Shown: one piece after another, positions 8,308 to 17,667 of the stretch
Layout of the letters: each line of letters begins with the position of its first letter
How positions within the stretch are numbered: position 1 is the stretch's first letter
Source: G963667675 sp963667675
GTDB lineage: Bacteria; Chloroflexota; Dehalococcoidia; Lucifugimonadales; UBA3495
Length of the DNA: 64,000 bases
Direction: 5' to 3'
Assembly: GCA_963667675.1 (NCBI GenBank)
Contig: OY763929.1
Span: 1,860,001-1,924,000 of the forward strand
The notes under the pieces: generated by a model
Database searches by the model: none
What the model saw: only the letters and a program-made list of their open reading frames with translations
What the model was told of the DNA's origin: nothing
Made by a program: the position numbers and the translations under genes

Positions 8308-10008
8308 CTAATCTGTACGGACATCAACCCCTGTCAGCCCGCACAGATACAGGGCCTTGCCACCGCCCAGGAGCCGCAGGCCGTCCAGGGCGTAGTTGAA
8401 GATGGCAGACGGGTCCGCCGGCAAAGGAGGCTGATCTGAACCGCGGTCGGGAGGAATCTCCCGCACCTTAGCGCGGGGGTGCAATCCGGCCAACTCCCGG
8501 GCCTTGGCAATGCCAGTCTCCAGCCCGCCCAGCTCATCGACCAGGCCTTTCTCCAGGGCCTGGCTGCCGGTCCACACCCGGCCGCCTCCAACGGCGTCGG
8601 CATCGTCCCGCGATAGGGACCGGGAGGCGGACACCTGGTCCAGGAACACCTCGTAGGCCCGCTGGATGGCGCCTAACATAATCTTGCGTTCGTCGTCGTC
8701 AAAGGGTCGCTCAGAGGCTTCGAGGTCAGCGTGCAGTCCCCTGTCGATTGACTCGCGGCCCACTAGCAGCCTGTCCAACAGGCCGGAGAGCACCATCTTG
8801 CCCGCCAATACGCCGATGGAGCCGGTGACTGTGCCGGGGCGGGCGGTTATCCACCGGGCGGGTGTGGACACGTAGTAGCCGCCGGAGGCCGCCACCGGGC
8901 CCATGACCGCAACCAGGGGTTTCTTGGCGGCCAGCTTCTGGAGAGCGGACGCCATGGCCTCGGAGGCCGACGCCGAGCCGCCGGGGGAGTCAACGTAGAG
9001 CACCACGGCGGCGGCCCTGGGATCGGCCAGCGCCCGGCGGGCCTGCTGCACTATGGACAGGTCTCCGGCCCGCTTGTTGAACAAGATGGGTGCGGGCAAG
9101 GGAGACTTGAAGGGCGGCTGCCTGTTGCGGCCGTCTATTATGGCTCCTTCAATGCGAATGAGGGCTACGTAGCGGCCTCTCGGCGCCGGAGGGGGCCGCA
9201 GCAGCTTGGGCTTGGCCATGTCCCAAGTTGCCAGCCGGGCCGGCTTGTTATCGCTGCCCAGATAATCGGGCAGGTCCTCCTCGCTGATCAGTGCATCTAC
9301 GACGCCTGATTCCAAGGCCCGCAGGTCGGTGTAGGGAGCGCCATCTACAAGGGATTTGGCGGCGGCCTCGTCTATGCCGCGGCCGGAAGCGATCGCGCCG
9401 ACGAATTCCTGGAAGTGGGCGTCGGCGAGCCAGTTACTCATCTCCCGCGCTTCGTCAGACATGCTGGAGCGCATGAGCGGGTCGGCGGCGGTCTTGTAGG
9501 GGCTTATCTGGATGAAGTCTGCCTGCACGCCCACCTTTTTCAGGGCGTCTCCCAGGAACACGGCGGCGCCGTGCAGGCCTACGGGCCCAGCCACGCCTCC
9601 GGTCTGCAGCAGAATCTCGTCGGCGGCCGAGGCCACGTAGTAGGCGGTGTTGTCGTAGCCGGTTGCCCAGGTGACAACGCGCTTTCCGGCCCCACGCAAG
9701 TTGGCTATGAACTCCCGCAGGGTCTGCGCCTGGGCCGGGGCTAACTCCAGCTTGGCCAGATGCAACACGACGCCTTTTACGCGGTGGTCTTGCTGCAAGG
9801 CCTTGAACTGCTCTCCCAACTCCTGGAGGCTGAACTGGGTTGACGCGAATAGCCGCCGGCGGAAAAATCCGGCCCTGGGGGCTTTCAACTCGGGGTATTC
9901 CCCTTCCAGGACGAATGCCACGTAGTCGGGCGGCTTCTTGAGACGCCGGCGGAGGTTGCCGACGAGCCACAGGAGATAGCGCAGCCAAAAGACTGGGAGC
10001 TTTAGCAT
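8308..10008 (-). CDS. sppA: Signal peptide peptidase SppA, 67 kDa type (S49)
   Basis: A membrane-anchored serine protease of family S49 that degrades cleaved signal peptides. It is the long form (566 residues) with two S49-like halves. A single hydrophobic N-terminal segment (about residues 4-18) would anchor it in the membrane. The N-terminal half carries the general-base lysine in ISPYKTAADPL (about residue 190) and the C-terminal half the nucleophilic serine in GPVAASGGYYVS (about residue 375), the Lys/Ser arrangement of long SppA enzymes. It is a separate transcription unit on the minus strand, upstream of the F420-type gene. Confidence 0.88.
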   Translation of the reverse strand: MLKLPVFWLRYLLWLVGNLRRRLKKPPDYVAFVLEGEYPELKAPRAGFFRRRLFASTQFSLQELGEQFKALQQDHRVKGVVLHLAKLELAPAQAQTLREFIANLRGAGKRVVTWATGYDNTAYYVASAADEILLQTGGVAGPVGLHGAAVFLGDALKKVGVQADFIQISPYKTAADPLMRSSMSDEAREMSNWLADAHFQEFVGAIASGRGIDEAAAKSLVDGAPYTDLRALESGVVDALISEEDLPDYLGSDNKPARLATWDMAKPKLLRPPPAPRGRYVALIRIEGAIIDGRNRQPPFKSPLPAPILFNKRAGDLSIVQQARRALADPRAAAVVLYVDSPGGSASASEAMASALQKLAAKKPLVAVMGPVAASGGYYVSTPARWITARPGTVTGSIGVLAGKMVLSGLLDRLLVGRESIDRGLHADLEASERPFDDDERKIMLGAIQRAYEVFLDQVSASRSLSRDDADAVGGGRVWTGSQALEKGLVDELGGLETGIAKARELAGLHPRAKVREIPPDRGSDQPPLPADPSAIFNYALDGLRLLGGGKALYLCGLTGVDVRTD

Positions 10009-10167
10009 GGCGTTGCTTCAGCGGGGCCGAGCTTGGGGCTGCCGGGCTGGTCGACGTCCGTGTTTAAGATACAAACAGGCGAAAGGGGGGCTTAACGACG
10101 ACCGGAAGCGGCGTCAGCAGGCGCCGACACTACCCGGCCAGGCCCAGCGCGTCGGATATGTTGGACC

Positions 10168-11178
10168 CTAGGCTTTGGCCGCTATGGCGCCGCCCACCGT
10201 CTCCATAATCAGGCGTGTGACCACGTAGGGGTCCATGTTGGCGTTGGGGCGCCTGTCTTCTATGTACCCCTGCTGCTCCCTCTCCACTTGCCAGGGTATC
10301 CTTATGGACGCCCCTCGATCAGAGACGCCATACCGGAATTCCTTGTAAGAGCAAGTCTCGTGCAACCCAGTCAAACGCTCTTCAATGGCGAACCCGTAGT
10401 TGGCGATATGCAGATCGTGCCTCGTTCCCAGCGCCTCAGCCGCGTCTATACAGGCCTGGTAGTTGGACCGCATAGCATTGGTGGAGAAGTTAGTGTGGGC
10501 CCCCGCTCCGTTCCAGTCGCCCCGGGCGGGCTTCGGGTACAGGGTCGCGTTCACGCCGTAGGCCTCCCCCACCCGGTACAGCAGCCATCTAGCGACCCAT
10601 AGCTGGTCAGAAACAGCCAAGGCCGGGGTGGGGCCTATCTGGAACTCCCACTGTCCCGGCATCACTTCGGCGTTGATGCCGCTGATGTCCAGGCCGGCCG
10701 TCAGACACTTTTCCAGATGGACTTCCACCACCTCCCGACCAAAGACCTCGTCGGCTCCAACACCGCAATAGTAGCCGCCCTGGGGAGCGGGGAAACCGTA
10801 GTCTGGAAACCCCAGCGGTCTCGCTCCCTTGAAGAACGTGTACTCCTGCTCGATGCCGAAGATAAACTCCTGGTCCGCGTACTTCCCAGCGGCTTCCGCG
10901 CACGCCGCCCGGGTGTTCGACCGATGGGGACTGAAGTCTGTATTCAGGACCTCGGTCATCACCAGGCGATTGTCTCCTCCCCTCATCGGGTCTGGACAAT
11001 TGAACACCGGCCTCAAGACACAGTCCGAAGCCGCTCCAAGGGCCTGGTTGGTGCTGGAACCGTCGAAACCCCATATAGGCGGATCCTCACCTAAGCTCAC
11101 TATCTTGGTCTTCGACCGAAGCTTCGGCGTGGGAACACTACCGTCTATCCAGATGTACTCGGCTCTGTACGTACTCAT
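10168..11178 (-). CDS. glnII: Glutamine synthetase type II (eukaryotic-like)
   Basis: Makes glutamine from glutamate, ammonia and ATP. The 336-residue protein is of the short GSII class rather than the usual bacterial 450-residue GSI. Visible motifs are the early AEYIWIDG, FDGSSTNQA (about residues 40-50), GIEQEYTFF (metal-binding Glu), PGQWEFQIGP, NGAGAHTNFST (substrate and ATP site) and RGASIRIP near the end. I start at ATG 11178 because AGAGG sits just upstream and the protein then begins MSTYRAEY as in the family; an ATG six codons earlier is possible. GSII is known from eukaryotes and a limited set of bacteria such as rhizobia and streptomycetes. No GSI or nitrogen-regulator gene is nearby. 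Confidence 0.92.
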   Translation of the reverse strand: MSTYRAEYIWIDGSVPTPKLRSKTKIVSLGEDPPIWGFDGSSTNQALGAASDCVLRPVFNCPDPMRGGDNRLVMTEVLNTDFSPHRSNTRAACAEAAGKYADQEFIFGIEQEYTFFKGARPLGFPDYGFPAPQGGYYCGVGADEVFGREVVEVHLEKCLTAGLDISGINAEVMPGQWEFQIGPTPALAVSDQLWVARWLLYRVGEAYGVNATLYPKPARGDWNGAGAHTNFSTNAMRSNYQACIDAAEALGTRHDLHIANYGFAIEERLTGLHETCSYKEFRYGVSDRGASIRIPWQVEREQQGYIEDRRPNANMDPYVVTRLIMETVGGAIAAKA

Positions 11179-11196
11179 GCTGCCTCTGAAGAACAC

Positions 11197-11563
11197 ATAG
11201 ATTTTTGGTGGGTAGCCTACGCCGACCCGCGTTGGCCCAGGCCGGAATATAGAGTAGCGTATTTCCGGACTCCGGGCAATACTGGGAAAACTACTCCAAG
11301 ACAGGTGCAGAACCCCATTCTTCCATTACCGTCTGTCCGCCGTCATACCCGCTTGCCTGCCGCCGCTTGTCTACCCGCAGGCGGGGGCAGGCTTCAGACA
11401 TGTCCCTACACTCGATACGCGCCCCCACCCATCCCCTTCAGATTGAACCATCTCGGGGACATCTGCAATACAGCGGGACGAAAGGGGAGACGTCGCGTCC
11501 ATGCTCAGGAAACGTTTGTAATAACCGTGCTTGAGATACGAACGACGGTTGTGTAGAGGCACG
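11197..11563. other. Gene-free region upstream of glnII
   Basis: About 370 bases with no credible gene. There is an imperfect GC-rich inverted repeat near 11355-11395 with arms GCCTGCCGCC and a GGCGGGGGCAGGC-like partner. The promoter of the leftward glnII gene presumably lies here, but I cannot place it. Confidence 0.45.
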
Positions 11564-14167
11564 CTATCGGTCTAGCCAGGCCGCGAGTTCGTCCTGGTTA
11601 CGTTCCAGCCACTTGATGCTGAGCTTTATTTTCTCCACGGACTGGCGGATGGTGCGTTCGGCGGCCGGCGCGGGGTTTTCGGTGAAGAAGGTTTCCACGT
11701 CGTCCAGGCTTTCCTGGGTGGTGAAGCTGCCGCACATGGCGACCAAACGCATCAGGCCGAAACCGCCGGTGCCGTAGCGGCGGTCAAATTCTGGCCAGTT
11801 GGACTTGAGAAAGTCCCAGGCCAACCGGCGTCCGTGGGGATTGGCGGCTACGCTGGACACGACGCTGATGGTGTCCTGTAGGCGCACGTCCGAGGTCAAC
11901 GACCGTTCCAGAGTCTCCGTCAGTAAGCTTTGGTCTTCGAAACGGGCCAGGGACATTAGGAGGCGCACCTTTTCTTCTTGGAGGTCGGTCTCCTTCTCCA
12001 GTTCCCACAGTTGGTCGTAGACGGCGCGGTCTCCTGCGTGGGCGGCGAGGCTGAACACCACTCCCCGCAGGTCGGGGCGCACTGCGTTGCGGTCGTGGAG
12101 ATGTTGGGCAAAGAGCTGACTGGCCTGGGCAAGGATGTCCTGGTCGCCGTAGCTGCCAGCCTGGCTCAGAACTATGCTGCGCAGTAAGGCGTCCAGGTGC
12201 CCCTCGCCGCTCTTGGCTTCCCAGCCGACCCTCTGGGCCGCCGGTTCGAACACGGAGCAGGCGAATGCCTGGAAGCGCTGGAAGACGGGCCCGCCGGTGA
12301 GGAGCACTTCCAAGTCGCGCAGGTTGCTGGAGAGGTCGCCCCACACCGATGCGTCGGTCTCGTCACTGTAGGCCTGGGCCAGGGAGAGGAACCGGGTCAC
12401 GGGCAGATGGCCGCTCTTGGAGAGGGAATAGGCGTCGTTTTGAATGCCCAGGCGGTCGGCGGCGGAGAGTTCCTGGGACTTGATGGCCGGGATAAGGCGG
12501 TCCCAGTCCTCGGGCTGGTAGTTGACCCGGAAAAATCCGGTCTGCTGGGGGTTAATCTTGAACCACTGGCCGTCGCCGGGTTTCTCCGGCGCTTCCAATG
12601 TCAAGCTTGCCTGACGGCCGTCCATCACTACCGTTGCCGGCTCGTCACCGCCCTGGGAGACGCGGATGGGCACTTGCCATACCTCCGGCTCCGGGCCGCG
12701 GTCTTCCAGCAGCCGGTCGTAGACGAACCGCTCCTGGGAGACGGTCAAATTCCGGCTGCCGGACGGTCCTGAGGCCTCCACTTGGAGCACCGGGTAGCCC
12801 ATTTGCTTGGTCCAGGTATCCATGATGGATGTAACGGGTTGCCCGGAAGCTGACTCCAGCGCAGACCACAGGTCCTGGGTGCGGGCGTTGCCGTACTGGT
12901 TGGCGGAGATGTATTGCCGGAGGCCGCTACGGAAGGTGTCAGCCCCCAGGAACTGCTCCAGCATCCTGATGATAGATGCGCCTTTGGAGTAGCTGATGGC
13001 GTCGAACAGCTGGCTGACCTCCGCCGGGTTCTCGACTTCTTGCTCGATGGGGTGGGAGTTCTTGAGGCCGTCCAGGGAGAGGGCGCGGGTGGTGTCCATG
13101 TTGACGAACTGGGTCCACATCTCCCACTCGGGGAACAGCCAGTCAACCGCCTTGGTGCCCATCCACGATGCGAAGCTCTCGTTGAGCCACAGGTCGTCCC
13201 ACCACTGCATGGTGACCAAGTCGCCGAACCACATGTGGGCCATCTCGTGGGCCACCACCTCGGCCACCCGCTGCCGGGTGCCCGCCGAGGAGTTGGCCTC
13301 GTCCACCAGCAGGGCGACCTCCCGGTAGGTAATTGCGCCCCAGTTTTCCATGGCGCCGGCGGCAAAGTCAGGCAGGGCTATGTGGTCCAGCTTCTCCAAG
13401 GGGTAGGGAATGCCGAAATAGTCGTTGAAAAAGGTCAAGAGGCTGACCGATGTGTCCAGGGCAAAGCGTCCCTGTTCTTCCTTGCCGGGGGTGGTCCAGA
13501 CGGATACCTGTGTCGGTCCTCCGGGTCCCTGGTACTGGCCGTGGATTGCGGTGAGGTCGCCGACCACGAAGGCCAGCAGGTAGGTTGACATAACCGGCGT
13601 TTCGGCAAAGCGGAGCTCGGTGACGCCGGGCAGCGGTTGGGACTCCTGCTCAACCGGGGTGTTGGATATGGCTTTCAGGCCGGTTGGAATGGACAGGGTT
13701 ACCTGGAACGTAGCCTTGCACTCCGGCTCGTCCCAGCAAGGGAAGACGCGGCGGGCGTCGGTGGCCTCGAACTGGGTGGCAGCCATGTACCTGGTCTCTC
13801 CATCGGGGCCCGCGTACTGGCTGCGGTAGAAGCCGTGGAGCTTGTCGTTGAGGGTCCCTGTGAAGGTCAAGTCCAGGTCGTAGCGGCCCGGAGTGACAGT
13901 CTCGCCGAAGTCCAGGGTTACGGTCTCCCGGTCGGCGTCCAGGCGGATGTCCCTGGCGGTGAGCGATACGCCGCTCCCTTTCAACGCGGCCGAGTGCACC
14001 TCAAGCTCGATGGCGTTGAGGACGATCTCGGAGACCTGTTCGTCCACGTCGATGGCGACGGTCTCTTCTCCGGTGAAGGTAAAGCGTTCCAGGTCCGGCT
14101 CCAGACTGATTGCATACCTGGCCGGGCGGACCGCTGGCGGCAGAACGAATTCGCTGGTGGTAGACAT
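11564..14167 (-). CDS. M1-family zinc aminopeptidase
   Basis: Removes N-terminal residues from peptides, in the cytoplasm since no signal peptide is seen. The 867-residue protein follows the puromycin-sensitive/ERAP-like layout of M1 enzymes: an N-terminal beta domain, the exopeptidase motif GAMENWG near residue 270, the zinc site HEMAHMWFGDL with the distant zinc ligand in WLNESFASW (about residues 305-330), and the ERAP1-like helical C-terminal domain from about residue 530. The start ATG is preceded by AAGGAG. This is the full family length. The gene is monocistronic. Confidence 0.92.
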   Translation of the reverse strand: MSTTSEFVLPPAVRPARYAISLEPDLERFTFTGEETVAIDVDEQVSEIVLNAIELEVHSAALKGSGVSLTARDIRLDADRETVTLDFGETVTPGRYDLDLTFTGTLNDKLHGFYRSQYAGPDGETRYMAATQFEATDARRVFPCWDEPECKATFQVTLSIPTGLKAISNTPVEQESQPLPGVTELRFAETPVMSTYLLAFVVGDLTAIHGQYQGPGGPTQVSVWTTPGKEEQGRFALDTSVSLLTFFNDYFGIPYPLEKLDHIALPDFAAGAMENWGAITYREVALLVDEANSSAGTRQRVAEVVAHEMAHMWFGDLVTMQWWDDLWLNESFASWMGTKAVDWLFPEWEMWTQFVNMDTTRALSLDGLKNSHPIEQEVENPAEVSQLFDAISYSKGASIIRMLEQFLGADTFRSGLRQYISANQYGNARTQDLWSALESASGQPVTSIMDTWTKQMGYPVLQVEASGPSGSRNLTVSQERFVYDRLLEDRGPEPEVWQVPIRVSQGGDEPATVVMDGRQASLTLEAPEKPGDGQWFKINPQQTGFFRVNYQPEDWDRLIPAIKSQELSAADRLGIQNDAYSLSKSGHLPVTRFLSLAQAYSDETDASVWGDLSSNLRDLEVLLTGGPVFQRFQAFACSVFEPAAQRVGWEAKSGEGHLDALLRSIVLSQAGSYGDQDILAQASQLFAQHLHDRNAVRPDLRGVVFSLAAHAGDRAVYDQLWELEKETDLQEEKVRLLMSLARFEDQSLLTETLERSLTSDVRLQDTISVVSSVAANPHGRRLAWDFLKSNWPEFDRRYGTGGFGLMRLVAMCGSFTTQESLDDVETFFTENPAPAAERTIRQSVEKIKLSIKWLERNQDELAAWLDR

Positions 14168-14379
14168 AACGACTCCTTAGTTGGCTGCGCCGCAGGCTTA
14201 TGCGGCGCCTGGGGCTTTAGCACTCCGGCCTTGGGCCGGGCCGGGCTTTGCGCGACGTGAGTTTTGCGTTGGTAGTTTACCACCGGAGAGGGCGGCAGGT
14301 CTGCCCGGGAGTCATGTTTCGCTACCCCAGCTTTGCCATAGGCATGGCGGCTCCGGGGCTTTTCCGCTACGAGAATTCG

Positions 14380-14406
14380 ATGATAGCAATGCAATCATGG
14401 TATAAT
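14380..14406 (+). promoter_or_regulatory. Promoter and possible operator of the FitAB-like pair
   Basis: A TATAAT -10 element (14401-14406) preceded by TGG gives an extended -10. Just upstream, ATGAT (14380-14384) and ATCAT (14394-14398) form a short inverted repeat, a plausible site for autorepression by the ribbon-helix-helix antitoxin. The operator role is inferred. Confidence 0.45.
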
Positions 14407-14435
14407 CCTACAACATCATAAACGGAGGAGAGTTC

Positions 14436-14681
14436 ATGGCCAGTATTACTGTGCGCAACCTTGACGATAGCCTGAAGCGGCGGCTGCGCATAAGGGCAGC
14501 AGAGAACGGCAGGTCTATGGAACAAGAGGCGCGGGATATTCTGAAAGCAGCCTTGGACGAAGAGGCAGCTCCTGCCAGAAACCTTGGGACCGCGATCCAC
14601 GAATTGTTCAGACCCTACGGCGGCGTGGAGTTGGAGGTCCCGGCCAGGGAGCCAATGCGTGAACCCCCAAGGTTCGACTGA
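14436..14681 (+). CDS. FitA/VapB-type ribbon-helix-helix antitoxin
   Basis: An 81-residue protein. The N-terminal ribbon-helix-helix starts ASITVRNLDDSLKRRLRIRA and continues with NGRSMEQEARDILKAAL, the FitA/VapB signature for dimeric DNA binding. The C-terminal tail (about residues 50-81), with LFRPYGGVELEVPAREPMREPP, would insert into the toxin. A GGAGGAG ribosome binding site lies before the ATG. The PIN toxin gene begins 10 bases downstream, the classical antitoxin-first order. Confidence 0.88.
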   Translation: MASITVRNLDDSLKRRLRIRAAENGRSMEQEARDILKAALDEEAAPARNLGTAIHELFRPYGGVELEVPAREPMREPPRFD

Positions 14682-14691
14682 GGTAGCGCCA

Positions 14692-15114
14692 ATGTTCATC
14701 CTCGATACCAACGTTGTCTCAGAGTTCATGCGCCCAGTCCCAGCGCCCAGCGTTCTAGAGTGGTTGGATGCTCAGTTAACGAGCGATCTATATATTACCG
14801 CCATCACCGAAGCGGAGATTCGAACGGGCATCGCTATCTTACCTGCAGGGGAGCGCCAGCGGGGACTGAACGCCGCAGCGGAGCGGGCCTTTGGCGTACT
14901 GTTCACGGAACGCATCTTGCCCTTCGACAGCGACGCAGCCCAAGCCTACGCCACGATAGCAGTAGCGCGTCGCGTCGCCGGGCATCCCATCAGCCAGACC
15001 GACTGCCAGATAGCCGCGATAGCCCGCTCCCAGGGGGCATCGGTGGTGACAAGAAACGTTGATGACTTTGGGGGTAGCGGGGTCGAAATAGTCAATCCAT
15101 GGACAATCGGCTGA
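14692..15114 (+). CDS. FitB/VapC-type PIN-domain toxin
   Basis: A 140-residue PIN-domain ribonuclease toxin. Conserved acidic residues are seen in FILDTNVVSEFM (D5), TEAEIRTG (E about 41), DCQIAAIA (D about 100) and the last in NVDDFGGSGVEIVNPW. The end PWTIG fits FitB-type proteins. I start at ATG 14692, since upstream in-frame codons overlap the antitoxin and encode unrelated sequence. Together with the antitoxin it forms an intact module. A piece of a second, closely related toxin gene survives at 17514-17594. Confidence 0.88.
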   Translation: MFILDTNVVSEFMRPVPAPSVLEWLDAQLTSDLYITAITEAEIRTGIAILPAGERQRGLNAAAERAFGVLFTERILPFDSDAAQAYATIAVARRVAGHPISQTDCQIAAIARSQGASVVTRNVDDFGGSGVEIVNPWTIG

Positions 15115-15144
15115 GGGTTGGCGGCTCCCGGCGCTGGGCCGGCC

Positions 15145-17079
15145 CTACTCGTCCAAAGTAACCGCCACGGCCAGGTGGTCCGAGGCCGTGCATCCGGACA
15201 GGCTGAAGTCCGCCGGGCGAAGGTCCGGGGAGACCCAGATATAGTCGACCCTCTTGCTCGAGCCTCTGGCGGTGGACGTGTATCCGGGGCCGTCGTACTG
15301 GCGCGAGGCGACGTAGGCGTCTACCAAGCCCGCTTCCTCCAACAGGGCCATCTCGGGGTCCGAGGGCCGCGCGTTCAGGTCTCCCATGAGCACGGTCCTT
15401 TCCTCGCCTCTCCAGGCATCCAGCAGGGCCATCACCTGCGGCGACCTCAGGTGGCCCTCGTCCTCTACGTGGTGCAGGTGGGTCGCCAGCACCGTCAAAT
15501 GAGTGGAGTCATCAAGGGAGATGACGGCGGTGGCGTAGCTCCGGCCCATCGGGATGTCGGCGTTGTTGGGCATGGGCTGCACGGAGCTTTCCGCTATGGG
15601 GTACTTGCTGAGAATGGCGTTGCCCCACACCGAGTCGGCGGCCGGCGCCCAGACGTATGGCATGTCCAACTCCCTGGACAGCCAGGGAAGCATATCGAAG
15701 GCGCCGTTGACCACCCAGCCCCGGCTCACCTCCTGGAGAGCCACGATACCCGGACCCTCGGCCCTGATGACATCCGCCAGGTCTTGGATTGCCAGGTAAC
15801 CGTCCTGGTCGAAGCCCTGGTGGAGGTTGTAGGACATAACCCTGACGGGAAGCGCCGCCCGCTCAGAGGCTTCCGGCTGGCTCCAGGATATCCAATACCC
15901 CGCCGGCACGAGCAGCAGGACTAGACCGGCCAGCACAACCGGTAGCGCCGAGGGCGAAGAGGACTTAATTCGAGGCAGGGCCGCAGCCGTGCAGGCTACG
16001 AGCACAGCCACCGCAATCGGAGGGACGGCGGCGGAGCCCCCCGGTAAATCCAGCCCGTAGTTGGCGTAGTACCAAAAGGTCATCAACAGCAGCAGCATCG
16101 CGCCCAAGCCCCAGGCAACAACCGGTCCCCTTACCCCAGGGCCGGGGGCGGGCACGGAGGCACTTCCGGACCCCTTGTTCAGGGCGGCTCCTACGGCTGC
16201 GACCGCCATGGCGATGGCAACGCTGCCGAATAGCGCTACGAGAGCCGCCTCTATGCCGGACCGCTCGCCAATTACCAACAACGCGAGGAGCACCGCCAGC
16301 ACCGCGACGGCTATTCGACCGCCGTGTATGGGCCGCGCCAGGACTGCGGCAGCGGCCAAGAGGCCCAAGGCGTTGCCGAACATAATCCACAGAAAGACCA
16401 GGGGCTGGTCCCACCCGGTCAGTACCGTCTGCTGGCCAATGTTCTGGAACAAGAGGAGTTCCAAGAATAGAACGGAGCCGAGGGCCGCCAGGGGCCACCA
16501 GCCCAGGCCGCCTTCGCGGGCTTCCGCCGCCGGCGTATAGTCCGCTAGGACGCGGCGGGCAAGAACGGCGAATACGCCAGCCAGGAAGACTGCCAGCAGG
16601 ATAGGCGCCGCGCCCGGCTGCCACGACGGGTCCAGCGTGGAGAATGCGCCCTTGATGGCGGTGTCTATCGCTATGCCCAGCAAGATACCCATGGCGAAGG
16701 CCGGTCCTCCCGACGGGCCCCGGCCGCGAAGCACGATGGAGTAAACGGGAACGAACCATAGGAACGCCAGCAGGCCAACGGTGGTCAATGCCAGGTCGGC
16801 CACGGGCCAGGGCGCTAATTGCTCGGCCACGCGGGCCGCGCCGAGGCCGCCGGCTGCCGCCGCCAGCGAGCCTCGCACCCCCATAAGCCGGATTAGGGGC
16901 AGGGCCAGGAACGCCGCAAGAAACAGCGCGAGGGCGTACACGCCGGGAAAGACGGGACTGGCCCCGACGGACTCTCGAAGGTAGAAGACGAGGTTGGGGA
17001 ACAGGACGCGGAGCAGTTGCAGGCCGAACACGACGGCCAAGGCCATCAGGGCGGTGTCCTGTAGGAATCGCCGGTCCAA
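15145..17079 (-). CDS. Multi-pass membrane protein with C-terminal endonuclease/exonuclease/phosphatase domain
   Basis: A 644-residue fusion. Residues 1 to about 380 contain some 10-12 hydrophobic segments. The C-terminal part from about residue 400 is an EEP-fold metal-dependent phosphoesterase: MSYNLHQG, IVALQEVS (metal-binding Glu), GDLNARPSD and the terminal SDHLAVAV carry the catalytic residues. Related bacterial proteins are annotated as endonuclease/exonuclease/phosphatase-family membrane proteins, and the substrate may be a lipid or a nucleic acid. The location of the catalytic domain relative to the membrane cannot be decided from the sequence. The gene converges with the FitAB-like pair, with 30 bases between stop codons. 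Confidence 0.8.
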   Translation of the reverse strand: MDRRFLQDTALMALAVVFGLQLLRVLFPNLVFYLRESVGASPVFPGVYALALFLAAFLALPLIRLMGVRGSLAAAAGGLGAARVAEQLAPWPVADLALTTVGLLAFLWFVPVYSIVLRGRGPSGGPAFAMGILLGIAIDTAIKGAFSTLDPSWQPGAAPILLAVFLAGVFAVLARRVLADYTPAAEAREGGLGWWPLAALGSVLFLELLLFQNIGQQTVLTGWDQPLVFLWIMFGNALGLLAAAAVLARPIHGGRIAVAVLAVLLALLVIGERSGIEAALVALFGSVAIAMAVAAVGAALNKGSGSASVPAPGPGVRGPVVAWGLGAMLLLLMTFWYYANYGLDLPGGSAAVPPIAVAVLVACTAAALPRIKSSSPSALPVVLAGLVLLLVPAGYWISWSQPEASERAALPVRVMSYNLHQGFDQDGYLAIQDLADVIRAEGPGIVALQEVSRGWVVNGAFDMLPWLSRELDMPYVWAPAADSVWGNAILSKYPIAESSVQPMPNNADIPMGRSYATAVISLDDSTHLTVLATHLHHVEDEGHLRSPQVMALLDAWRGEERTVLMGDLNARPSDPEMALLEEAGLVDAYVASRQYDGPGYTSTARGSSKRVDYIWVSPDLRPADFSLSGCTASDHLAVAVTLDE

Positions 17080-17667
17080 CAGCCCGGGGGGCGTCGGTCT
17101 CTGAAGTCAATGGCGCTCCGCAATCAGCCCTTGGGCTGGTTTGGGGACAACGAAGGCAATTCTAGCATCGGGTACCGCCAGCGAGAGGCTGGGAGGCCGG
17201 ACACGCACCTTGGCGGCCGCGATAGCGGTATAGTAAACTCGGCGACCGCAGAGAATCCGCCCGGCACCACAGAAGCATTGTAGTCAACGACGGAACTGTC
17301 ATGCCCAACTAAGGCTGATTCCGGGTCGCTTTGGGTGCAGCGCAGATGCCAATAACCGGTGACCGCGTCTCGGCGCAGAAGTTTGAGATTCCTCGCTGCG
17401 CTTCGGAATGACAGGGTAAGTTGCGGGCATTCACGCTGAGCAAGCAGCCACTTCAAGCAGCCCGCATAAAGGGCACAGTGATATAATTTTCACCGTTGTT
17501 GGGGCCGCACCGAGAGGCGTCGGTGGTGACAAGAGACGTGAATGCCTTTGAAGGGAGCGGAGTCGAAGTAGTCAATCCCTGGGCGATTGGGTGAGCCCGC
17601 GGGTCGAGGAGGACCCCAATGCCGCGACAACGGTGGACACGCATCCACATCCCCACATCCTCGTCAA
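17080..17667. other. Intergenic region with a toxin-gene relic
   Basis: No intact gene. It holds a small palindromic repeat near 17386-17415 (TTCCTCGCTGCGCTTCGGAATGACAG type, the same broad class as the repeat at 618-640) and the relic of a FitB-type gene at 17514-17594. A possible minus-strand promoter for the EEP protein is not clear. Confidence 0.5.
17514..17594 (+). pseudogene. Relic of a second FitB/VapC toxin gene (3' end only)
   Basis: The last 26 codons and stop of a FitB-like gene. The translation, EASVVTRDVNAFEGSGVEVVNPWAIG when read in pieces, aligns with the C-terminus of the intact toxin at 14692-15114 (GASVVTRNVDDFGGSGVEIVNPWTIG). The DNA match includes the blocks GCGTCGGTGGTGACAAGA and GTCAATCC. 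No antitoxin or 5' part of the toxin is left upstream. It is probably the residue of a deleted second toxin-antitoxin module. Confidence 0.8.
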
